Shown here: positions 53,350 through 60,014 of the stretch, piece after piece
How positions within the stretch are numbered: the first letter of the stretch is position 1
Layout: each line of letters starts with the position of its first letter
Source of the DNA: Enhydrobacter aerosaccus
GTDB taxonomy: Bacteria > Pseudomonadota > Alphaproteobacteria > Reyranellales > Reyranellaceae
Length of the DNA stretch: 60,014 nucleotides
Direction: 5' to 3'
Assembly: GCA_903915535.1 (NCBI GenBank)
Contig: CAIWTJ010000222.1
Coordinates: 1 to 60,014 of the forward strand
Notes under the pieces: generated by a model
Seen by the model: only the letters and a program-made list of their open reading frames with translations
What the model was told of the DNA's origin: nothing
Databases searched by the model: none
Made by a program: the position numbers and the translations under genes

Positions 53350-55119
53350 ATGACCAGCACGCTCGACCTCGGAGTCCACTCGCTGCGTGCCGCCTATCGC
53401 GGCGGCACACTCACCTGCCGCCAGGTGGTCGAGGAGGTGCTGGCGCGCATCGCCCAGGCCGGCGACGACAAGGTCTGGATCGCCCGCATGCCGGACGAGG
53501 CCCTGCGCGACATCGCAGCCGCCCTCGACGGCCGGCGCGCCGAGATCGAGTCGCTGCCGCTCTACGGCATACCCTTCGCGGTGAAGGACAATATCGACGT
53601 CGCAGGCCTTGCCACGACCGCGGCCTGCCCGGGCTTCGCCTACACGCCGGATCATTCCGCCGTCGTCGTGCAGAGCCTGATCTATGCGGGTGCGATCGTG
53701 ATCGGCAAGACCAATCTCGATCAGTTCGCGACCGGGCTGGTGGGCGTGCGCTCGCCGTACGGCGTGCCGCGCAATCCGTTCGATGCCGCCTATGTCCCCG
53801 GCGGTTCGAGCTCGGGCTCCGCCGTCTCCGTCTCGTCGGGTCTCGTCAGCTTCGCGCTCGGCAGCGACACGGCGGGTTCGGGCCGCATTCCGGCCGGCTT
53901 CAACAACATCGTGGGCCTGAAGCCGACACCGGGGCTGGTCAGCACCGAAGGCGCGGTGCCCGCCTGCGCGTCGCTCGACTGCATCTCGGTGTTTGCGCTG
54001 TCCTGCGCCGATGCCAACGCCGTCCTCGACGTCGTGGCGACTCCCAAGATCACTCCGGCGATCGGCAAGAGCTTCCGCTTTGGCGTGCCCAAGCCGCTCG
54101 AGTTCTTTGGCGACAGCGCCTATGCGCATCTCTATGCCGAGGCGGTCGAGAAGCTGAAGGCGATGGGAGGCACGGCCGTCGAGTTCGACTACACGGCCTT
54201 TCGTGACGCGGCCCAGCTTCTCTACAACGGCCCGTGGGTGGCGGAACGCACCGCCGCAGTCGGCGCCTTCCTCGAGGAAATCCACGAAGGGGCCGGCGTC
54301 TGGCCGGAGACCCGACAGATCATCCTGGGCGGCCGCGAATACAGCGCCGTCGATGCCTTCGAAGGCCAGTACGAGTTGGCCGAGCTGAAGGCTGCCGCCG
54401 CGGCGCAAATGGCCGGGCTCGATTTCCTGGCGCTGCCGACGGCGGGCACGATCTACACCGTGGGGCAGTTGCGGCAGGAGCCGATCCTCTACAACTCGCA
54501 TCTCGGCCACTACACCAACTTCGTGAACTTCTTCGGACTGTCGGCGCTCGCCCTCCCGGCCGGCTTCCGTGCCGATGGATTGCCGTTCGGCATCACGCTG
54601 GTGGCGAGCGCCAATACCGAACGCGCGTTGCTGGCCTTCGGCGCGAAATGGCAACGCGCGGTATCGCTGCCGCTCGGCAAGACCGCATCGACCTTGCCGC
54701 CCGCGGCACTCGACCCCGTCGTCGTCGAGGACCGGGTGTCGATCGCCGTCGTGGGCGCGCACATGAGCGGCCTGCCGCTCAATGGCCAGCTCACAGCGCT
54801 GGGCGGCCGCCTGGAGAGTGCCGCCGTGTCCGCGCCGATCTATCGCCTCTATGCCCTGCCCGGCGGACCGCCCTTCCGGCCGGGGATGGTGCGGACAGCC
54901 GACGGCGGGGGCGCGGTGGAACTCGAGATCTGGAGTTTGCCGAGCGCTGCGGTGGGCGCGTTCGTGAGCCAGATCCCGGCTCCGCTCGGCATCGGCACGG
55001 TGGTGCTCGGCAACGGCTCGACCGTACTGGGCTTTCTCTGCGAGAGCCACGCCACGGTGGGCGCGCACGACATCACCGGCATGGGCGGCTGGCGCGCCTA
55101 CCTGAAGAGCCTCGCCTAG
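53350..55119 (+). CDS. atzF: Allophanate hydrolase
   Basis: 589 residues from ATG at 53350 (GAAAGGAAC upstream). Amidase domain to about residue 440: Lys in GIPFAVKDNID, PGGSSSGSAVSVSSG and the nucleophile in GSDTAGSGRIPAGFNN, a form specific to allophanate hydrolases. The C-terminal domain (about 460-589; VVGAHMSGLPLNGQL, YRLYALPGG) decarboxylates the N-carboxycarbamate product. The overall result is allophanate to 2 NH3 and 2 CO2. It has no fused urea carboxylase, and the cell uses urease for urea, so its substrate is more likely to come from AtzE/AtzH. Confidence 0.94.
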   Translation: MTSTLDLGVHSLRAAYRGGTLTCRQVVEEVLARIAQAGDDKVWIARMPDEALRDIAAALDGRRAEIESLPLYGIPFAVKDNIDVAGLATTAACPGFAYTPDHSAVVVQSLIYAGAIVIGKTNLDQFATGLVGVRSPYGVPRNPFDAAYVPGGSSSGSAVSVSSGLVSFALGSDTAGSGRIPAGFNNIVGLKPTPGLVSTEGAVPACASLDCISVFALSCADANAVLDVVATPKITPAIGKSFRFGVPKPLEFFGDSAYAHLYAEAVEKLKAMGGTAVEFDYTAFRDAAQLLYNGPWVAERTAAVGAFLEEIHEGAGVWPETRQIILGGREYSAVDAFEGQYELAELKAAAAAQMAGLDFLALPTAGTIYTVGQLRQEPILYNSHLGHYTNFVNFFGLSALALPAGFRADGLPFGITLVASANTERALLAFGAKWQRAVSLPLGKTASTLPPAALDPVVVEDRVSIAVVGAHMSGLPLNGQLTALGGRLESAAVSAPIYRLYALPGGPPFRPGMVRTADGGGAVELEIWSLPSAAVGAFVSQIPAPLGIGTVVLGNGSTVLGFLCESHATVGAHDITGMGGWRAYLKSLA

Positions 55120-55148
55120 TAGGGACGGCTGACGGCAGGAGGGCGCGC

Positions 55149-55343
55149 GTGGACGGATATTCGGTTTGGCAGTGGGCGCTTGGTCTTCTGCTTGTTGGCC
55201 TCTGGATCCTCCTGATCGTTCGCTCCCGGCGCCTGGCCAGGACTGTCCCCGCAGCGGCCCATGCGACACAACCGCATGGCCCGGGTGGAGGGCTCATAGT
55301 TTGCGCTTGGCCAGTTGCTTGCCATTTTGCCTTGTGGTGGTAA
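55149..55343 (+). CDS. Small single-pass membrane protein
   Basis: 64 residues from GTG at 55149, preceded by GGAGG at good spacing. One clear membrane helix (WALGLLLVGLWILLIVR, about residues 9-25) is followed by a basic turn and a short Gly/His tail. I recognise no family. It lies 29 bp after atzF on the same strand and may be co-transcribed. Codon use in the second half is less biased, so the exact 3' end could be chance. Confidence 0.4.
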   Translation: MDGYSVWQWALGLLLVGLWILLIVRSRRLARTVPAAAHATQPHGPGGGLIVCAWPVACHFALWW

Positions 55344-55401
55344 GTGAACGTTCCAATACGCGTCAGGAATACCTTCGTGAAATTGACGGGGAGTGTACGC
55401 G

Positions 55402-55929
55402 ATGAGATCGGCGTTATTCGCGGCGGCTGCTGCGGCCGTATTTGCGTCTGCAGGAGCGACGCAGGCCCAGGAGCGTTACAGCTACGACATCTCGATGAAC
55501 GGTCGGTATGACCATTCGCTCGCGTTCGAGAGCGACAGGGTGTTGACGAAGGGCTGGGGCGAACCCGACTCGGCCTGCAAGAAAGAGGGCATAGAGGTGC
55601 CGCTCAACACCGCAGCGGTGCCCCATCCGCGCGGCCAGTTCTCCTTGCTGACCACTCACACCGAGACAGGCGGGCTGCACAAGTTCAAGATGGAGGGGAT
55701 CAATATCGAGCCGCGCAGGACGCTATCCGTCGACGAGTTCACCTTCCAGCCGGGAGCCGACTGCAAGATTCTGTCGTGGCGATACACCCGATTTCAGTTT
55801 CCAAGCGGTGAACTCTCGGGCTCGTGGGACATGACTCATAACTTTGTCTGCGAGCGGCTGCCGTTCGAGGCTTTCGCCAGACCGAAGTGGAACGCGGACG
55901 GGAGCCGCTGCCCGAACAGAACGCCTTAG
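55402..55929 (+). CDS. Exported protein of unknown function
   Basis: 175 residues from ATG at 55402, with a signal peptide (MRSALFAAAAAAVFASAG, cleavage near TQAQE). The mature part is beta-rich with three or four cysteines (DSACKKEG, GADCKIL, NFVCERL, SRCPNR) that could form two disulfides. I recognise no family. GC content and codon bias look lower than in neighbouring genes, which could mark recent acquisition. Confidence 0.7.
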   Translation: MRSALFAAAAAAVFASAGATQAQERYSYDISMNGRYDHSLAFESDRVLTKGWGEPDSACKKEGIEVPLNTAAVPHPRGQFSLLTTHTETGGLHKFKMEGINIEPRRTLSVDEFTFQPGADCKILSWRYTRFQFPSGELSGSWDMTHNFVCERLPFEAFARPKWNADGSRCPNRTP

Positions 55930-55957
55930 GCATGCGTCCAGACTGAACGAGAAATCG

Positions 55958-56446
55958 ATGGCTTCGATGGAACGCGTTGCAGAAGCGAGAGGGTTTGCCT
56001 TGCTGGTCGGCGCTCAATGCTTCGGCATTCTGGCACTTGCTGTTCGATGGGCGATGTCGGTTCCCACTTACGTCGCAATGTGGAGCAATCCCTATTGGCC
56101 TCGCCTTATCGTCGGGGAGTGCCTGCTCAACGCGACAATGCTCGCATTCGCGCTCTACACAACGGTCCAGCTGATGAAGAGACGGCAGTTCTTTCCGAAG
56201 CTCTTTGCCGTGGAGCTCGCTCTTGCTGCATTCCTGCCGCTGGTCACGACTCTCTGGATAGCGGAGGAAACCGGAGTCGGTCTCGTGGTCCTGTTCTATG
56301 AGCCCGGCCCTCTCGTGTGGCTTGCCCTGGGCGGTATCTGCTGCGTCCTGTGGACGCTGAATGCGGGCACGTCCGCCTGGGTGCAGGGCACTTTCGTTGG
56401 CTCCGTGGCCAACTCCTGGTCGAAAACGCCGGAGCAAGCACCCTAG
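55958..56446 (+). CDS. DUF2569-like four-helix membrane protein
   Basis: 162 residues from ATG at 55958 (a second ATG three codons on). Four membrane helices, with a WSNPYWPRLIVGE extramembrane loop and a C-terminal AWVQGTFVGS motif resembling the DUF2569 ending. The function of the family is unknown. 28 bp after the exported protein, so the two may be a unit. Its stop overlaps that of the convergent phoD-like gene as CTAG. Confidence 0.6.
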   Translation: MASMERVAEARGFALLVGAQCFGILALAVRWAMSVPTYVAMWSNPYWPRLIVGECLLNATMLAFALYTTVQLMKRRQFFPKLFAVELALAAFLPLVTTLWIAEETGVGLVVLFYEPGPLVWLALGGICCVLWTLNAGTSAWVQGTFVGSVANSWSKTPEQAP

Positions 56447-57972
56447 GCGGGCTTGGCGCCGGGTTGCCCGGCCTCGACCACGAAACGCTGGAGCGTGGAG
56501 ACCGGCGCGTTCTGCTCCTTCACCGACTTGACCGTGCGGAACGATATGGCCGCCTGCCGGGCGTCCAGCGAAACGATTCCATAGCCGTTCACCTCGCTGC
56601 GGGCGTAGCGCACGTGCGGATTGTTGCGCGCCACCTCTTGCGTCGCCGTGTCCTTGGCCGTCTGCGAGGTGATCGATCCGCCCACGAACTCCGTCGCCAC
56701 GACCGGCGCTTTTCGGTCGGCATAGTCGCGCTTGAGATCGGTGGCCCAGAACGAATGCACGTCGCCACCCAGCACCAGCGTGTCGCGCACCGGCGATGCC
56801 GCCACCGCGTCCAACAACTTCTGCCGCGCCATGGGATAGCCGTCCCAGCCGTCGGCCCAGTAGCGATGCTTGCCGTCCTTGCCGCTGTCGAGCTCGGTCA
56901 TCAGCGTTTGCTGCGCGATCAGGTTCCAGCGCGCCGACGCGCGCTTCATCCCCTCGGCGAACCACGCTTCCTGTTCGGCGCCCAACATCGAGCGCGCGGG
57001 ATCCAGCCGGTCGCGGCAGTCGACGAGGAAGCGATTCTTGTAGCTCTCCGGGAAGCAGGCGTTGGGCGAGCGGTATTGCCGGTCGTCGATGACGGTGATC
57101 TCCGCGAGGTCGCCGTAGCGATAGCGGTCGTAGAGCCTGAACGACGGTCCCGCAGGCTTGACCTTGTTGGAGAGCGGCATGTGCTCCCAGAAGGCCTGGT
57201 AGGCCGCCGCGCGCATCGGCAGCAGGCGCTTGGGATCGATGACGTCCGGCGCGGTGTCGTTGGCGTAATCGTTCGACACCTCGTGGTCGTCCCACGTCAC
57301 GATCCAGGGGTGCGCGGCATGGGCCGCCTGCAGGTCGGCATCGGACTTGTAGCGCGCGTAGCGGTTGCGATAGTCGTCGAGCGTGGTCGGCACGCCGGCC
57401 TCGTGCTTGCGCACGTGCTCGCGGCCCCACGATCTCTCGTAGATATAGTCGCCCAGGAACAGGACCGCGTTCAGCTCCTCGTTGGCGATGGCGCGTTGCG
57501 CGGAATAAAAACCCTGCTCGTACATCTGGCACGAGGCGAAGGAGAATCGCGCCGTCGCGAGTCGCTGCGTTGCGTCGGGCGCCGTCAGCGTGCGCCCGAT
57601 CGGGCTCGCTCTACTGCTTCCCTGGCCCTGCACCGTGAAGCGGTACCAATAGGGCCGGTTGGGCTTGAGCCCCTCGACATCGACATGCACCGAATGGCCC
57701 CAGCGCGGTTCGGCCAGGGCCTCGCCCGAGCGCACGAGCTTCTGCATCCGCTCGTCCTCGGCGATCGACCAGCCGACGGCGATCGCGCCGTCGAGACGAT
57801 CGGCTGGATCGGCGGCCATCAGACGGGTCCACAGCACCACGGACTGCGGCAAGGGGCGACCCGAGGCAATGCCAAGGCCAAAGGGATCGGAGGCCAGCGG
57901 CGCCGCGGCACGGGCCAGCGACGGGAGCCAGAAGGCGGATCCCAGACCCGCGACGAAGGAACGGCGCTGCAT
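56443..57972 (-). CDS. phoD: PhoD-family alkaline phosphatase/phosphodiesterase
   Basis: 509 residues from ATG at 57972; earlier in-frame ATGs would overlap the divergent promoter. The N-terminus MQRRSFVAGLGSAFWLPSLA is a twin-arginine type signal. PhoD blocks: GIASGRPLPQSVVLWTRL, FSFASCQMYEQG (Cys metal ligand), FLGDYIYER, TWDDHEVSNDYAND and LGGDVHSFW. The enzyme binds Fe/Ca and releases phosphate from mono- and diesters in the periplasm. No pho box is evident in the 85-bp upstream gap. Confidence 0.92.
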   Translation of the reverse strand: MQRRSFVAGLGSAFWLPSLARAAAPLASDPFGLGIASGRPLPQSVVLWTRLMAADPADRLDGAIAVGWSIAEDERMQKLVRSGEALAEPRWGHSVHVDVEGLKPNRPYWYRFTVQGQGSSRASPIGRTLTAPDATQRLATARFSFASCQMYEQGFYSAQRAIANEELNAVLFLGDYIYERSWGREHVRKHEAGVPTTLDDYRNRYARYKSDADLQAAHAAHPWIVTWDDHEVSNDYANDTAPDVIDPKRLLPMRAAAYQAFWEHMPLSNKVKPAGPSFRLYDRYRYGDLAEITVIDDRQYRSPNACFPESYKNRFLVDCRDRLDPARSMLGAEQEAWFAEGMKRASARWNLIAQQTLMTELDSGKDGKHRYWADGWDGYPMARQKLLDAVAASPVRDTLVLGGDVHSFWATDLKRDYADRKAPVVATEFVGGSITSQTAKDTATQEVARNNPHVRYARSEVNGYGIVSLDARQAAISFRTVKSVKEQNAPVSTLQRFVVEAGQPGAKPA

Positions 57973-58057
57973 GGCCTGAGTTTGAGCCGCAGAACGCGAC
58001 ACTTCAATGACAGCGCCCGGGTCTGCTAGGGTCCCCGCCTTCGAGGAGGAAACAATC

Positions 58058-58807
58058 ATGGCCAAGATCGCAATCATCACCGGCGCGGGCAGCGGCATCG
58101 GCCGCGCTTCGGCGCTCGCCCTGCTGAAGAACGGCTACAAGGTCGCTCTCGCTGGCCGCCGCCAGGACGCGCTCGACGAGACCGCGAAGATGGCCGGGAA
58201 CAATGCGCCAAACGCGATGGCCATCCCGTGCGACGTCACCAAGCGCGACGACATCCTGAACCTCTTCGCCAAGGTGAAGGCCGCTCACGGCCGCCTCGAC
58301 CTGATCTTCAACAACGCCGGCGGCGGCGCCCCGCCCGTGCCGCTGGAGGACCTGCCCTACGAGACCTGGCTCACCGTCGTGGCATCCAACCTCACCGGTC
58401 CGTTCCTGTGCACGCAGGAAGCGATCAAGATCATGAAGGACCAGAAGCCGCGCGGCGGCCGCATCATCAACAACGGCTCGATCTCGGCCCACGCGCCGCG
58501 TCCTTACTCGGTCGCCTACACCTCGACCAAGCACGCGATCACCGGCCTCACCAAGTCGACCTCGCTCGACTGCCGCCAGTACGACATCGCCTGCGGCCAG
58601 ATCGACATCGGCAATGCCGCCACGCCGATGACCGACCGCATGACCAAGGGCGTGCCCCAGCCCAACGGCACGACCATGATCGAGCCGCGCATGGACGTCG
58701 AAGCCGTCGCCCAGGCCATCGTCTATATGGACAGCCTGCCGCTCGACGCCAACGTGCAGTTCATGACCGTGATGGCCACGAAGATGCCGTTCGTTGGTAG
58801 AGGTTAG
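58058..58807 (+). CDS. SDR-family oxidoreductase
   Basis: 249 residues from ATG at 58058, with a strong GAGGAGG ribosome site. [11 protein letters not shown] cofactor loop, [15 protein letters not shown] and YTSTK triad, with LAGRRQ (Arg) suggesting NADP(H). A -10-like GCTAGGGT lies about 30 bp upstream. Its stop codon is embedded in a 12-bp hairpin. Substrate unknown. Confidence 0.9.
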   Translation: MAKIAIITGAGSGIGRASALALLKNGYKVALAGRRQDALDETAKMAGNNAPNAMAIPCDVTKRDDILNLFAKVKAAHGRLDLIFNNAGGGAPPVPLEDLPYETWLTVVASNLTGPFLCTQEAIKIMKDQKPRGGRIINNGSISAHAPRPYSVAYTSTKHAITGLTKSTSLDCRQYDIACGQIDIGNAATPMTDRMTKGVPQPNGTTMIEPRMDVEAVAQAIVYMDSLPLDANVQFMTVMATKMPFVGRG

Positions 58808-58825
58808 CGCGGAGCGCTAACCTCT
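58799..58825 (+). terminator. Hairpin overlapping the SDR stop codon
   Basis: AGAGGTTAGCGC-GGA-GCGCTAACCTCT: a perfect 12-bp inverted repeat with a 3-nt loop. The TAG stop (58805-58807) sits inside the left arm. No T-tract follows, so it may stabilise the mRNA end or act with Rho rather than be a classical terminator. The remaining gap to the convergent gene (58826-58891) holds nothing I recognise. Confidence 0.65.
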
Positions 58826-58891
58826 GGCAGGCGGCAGCGCCTTCATAGGCGCGAGAGCCTGCGCGGCGCAGAAAGGGTCGAGGCGGCGCGC

Positions 58892-59986
58892 CTAGTACCC
58901 CGGGTCTTCGAGGTTCAGCAGCGGGAACGCCGAATGGACGTGCGGCATGTTCGTGGGCATCGCCGGGCTGATGTAGCTCTTGTCGAGCTGCTTCAGGCTG
59001 GTGACGCCCAGCAGGCCCATCACTTCCTTCATCTCTTCTTCGAGCAACTCGATCACACGCTCGATGCCCGCCGCACCCGCGGCGGCGAGGCCGTAGCAGT
59101 AGAGCCGGCCGATGCCCACCCAGTCGGCACCCATGCAGATCGCCTTCACGATGTCGGTGCCGCGGCTGAAGCTGCCGTCGACCATCACCTTGGCCTTGCC
59201 CTTCACGACGTCGACGATCTCCGGCAACACCGCCGCCGAGCCACGGCCGTGGTCGAGCTGGCGGCCGCCATGGTTGGAGCAGTAGACGCCCCAAACGCCT
59301 TCCTTGACGGCGATGTCGGCGTCCTCGGCGCAGCCGATGCCCTTGAGCACGAACTTCACGTCCGGGAACTGGTCCTTCACGCGCTTGAAATTGTCCCAGG
59401 CGAAGGCGGCCTGGTGGTCCTGGCCGACGGCGGCGGTGCGCCACGACTTCACGAAGCGCTTGGCGATGTCGCGCTCGCGGCGTGAATAGACGGCCGTGTC
59501 GACGGTGATGCAGAAGGCGTCGTAGCCGGCGCCGATCGCCTGCTTGACGCGCTCGGCCACCCATTTGTCGTCGCCGCGCACATAGAGCTGGTAGATCTTG
59601 GGGCCGTTGCCGCCCTTCACGATGTCCTCGAGCTTGAGCGTGGTCACCGAGCTGATCAGCATGCCGACGCTGCCCAGGCCCGCGCCCTTGGCGACGGTGA
59701 TCCCACCGCCCGGTTCGAAGGATTCGAGCGAGCCGACCGGCGCCAGCATTACCGGGATGCGCAGCTTCTTGCCCAGCAATTCCGACGACGGATCGATCTT
59801 CGCCACGTTGCGCAGCACGCGCGGCTTGAAGGCGATCGAGTCGAGCGCCATGCGGTTGCGCCGCATCGTCGTCTCGGTCTCGGTGGCGCCAATCAGGTAG
59901 TCCCAGATATTTGGCGTGAGCCGGATTTTTGCCGCTTTGACGATCTCGTGGAGCGTCGCGAATTCGTTTTCCAGCCCGCTTGCCAT
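58892..59986 (-). CDS. FMN-dependent alpha-hydroxy-acid oxidizing protein (lactate/glycolate oxidase family)
   Basis: 364 residues from ATG at 59986 (GGGAGA upstream). FMN barrel features: MLAPVGSLESFEPGG, the catalytic His-Arg block YCSNHGGRQLDHGRG and VMVDGSFSRGTDIVKAI. The family oxidises L-lactate, glycolate, mandelate or similar L-2-hydroxyacids to keto acids, passing electrons to O2 or a quinone. No membrane anchor is present. It complements the D-specific dehydrogenases at 49-51 kb, though not adjacent to them. Confidence 0.91.
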   Translation of the reverse strand: MASGLENEFATLHEIVKAAKIRLTPNIWDYLIGATETETTMRRNRMALDSIAFKPRVLRNVAKIDPSSELLGKKLRIPVMLAPVGSLESFEPGGGITVAKGAGLGSVGMLISSVTTLKLEDIVKGGNGPKIYQLYVRGDDKWVAERVKQAIGAGYDAFCITVDTAVYSRRERDIAKRFVKSWRTAAVGQDHQAAFAWDNFKRVKDQFPDVKFVLKGIGCAEDADIAVKEGVWGVYCSNHGGRQLDHGRGSAAVLPEIVDVVKGKAKVMVDGSFSRGTDIVKAICMGADWVGIGRLYCYGLAAAGAAGIERVIELLEEEMKEVMGLLGVTSLKQLDKSYISPAMPTNMPHVHSAFPLLNLEDPGY

Positions 59987-60014
59987 GGTTCGATCTCCCT
60001 AAGGGGGCTAGAAT

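Overview
The window is GC-rich, densely packed and organised in long same-strand gene runs with many 4-bp ATGA/GTGA overlaps. Gene content (orphan tripartite-tricarboxylate binding protein, class III CoA-transferases, urtABCDE plus urease, pcaHGB, AtzE/F/G-type amidases, short REP-like palindromes) suggests a free-living, metabolically versatile alphaproteobacterium, perhaps a soil or freshwater Rhodospirillales/Hyphomicrobiales relative. The lineage is an inference; there is no rRNA or tRNA to test it. I see no mobile element, CRISPR array, tRNA or rRNA.

Layout. 1-3.2 kb (+): the 3' end of a molybdenum hydroxylase large subunit, a TctC-type binding protein and an MhpA-like FAD monooxygenase. 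3.2-3.6 kb: a repeat-rich intergenic region. 3.6-7.9 kb: a DUF35/thiolase-like pair (-), a periplasmic metallo-beta-lactamase-fold protein (+), a methyltransferase and a luciferase-family flavoenzyme (-). 8.0-25.0 kb (+): two CaiB-type CoA-transferases, nitronate monooxygenase, a complete NitT/TauT ABC importer, a Rieske oxygenase, a creatinase-like M24 protein, class III alcohol dehydrogenase, an MBL-fold hydrolase, an SMP-30 lactonase, three SDRs, a carboxymuconolactone-decarboxylase-like protein, an amino-acid ABC importer without its ATPase, and a DoxX protein. 25.0-30.0 kb (-): a ketopantoate-reductase-like protein, then a module of old yellow enzyme, 2-methylfumaryl-CoA-isomerase-like CoA-transferase, FAD monooxygenase and ABM monooxygenase.

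30.4-42.1 kb (-) is a complete urea acquisition and hydrolysis locus: ureD, ureA, a fused ureB-ureC, ureE, ureF, a DUF3995 membrane protein, ureG, hupE, then urtABCDE. 42.1-49.1 kb: greB (+), then a phosphatase, a peptide-binding protein, pcaB, pcaG, pcaH and a phosphonate monoester hydrolase-like enzyme (-). 49.2-55.1 kb: two tail-to-tail 2-hydroxyacid dehydrogenases and the lower part of a cyanurate/biuret-type pathway (atzG-atzE-atzH on -, divergent allophanate hydrolase atzF on +). 55-60 kb: small unknown membrane/secreted proteins, PhoD-type phosphatase, an SDR and an FMN-dependent 2-hydroxyacid oxidase.

The most coherent theme is nitrogen scavenging. Four well-formed sigma-54 (-24/-12) promoter matches lie directly upstream of urtA, atzG, the amino-acid binding protein and the peptide-binding protein, and a weaker one precedes ureD. 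Urea and allophanate both end as ammonia and CO2. I recognise no DNA-binding transcription factor in the 60 kb, so control by RpoN and a distant activator such as NtrC is the simplest reading. The fused ureBC gene, the DUF3995 insertion in the urease operon, an M24 protein that has lost its metal ligands, and four convergent gene pairs sharing a CTAG stop overlap are the other notable points.
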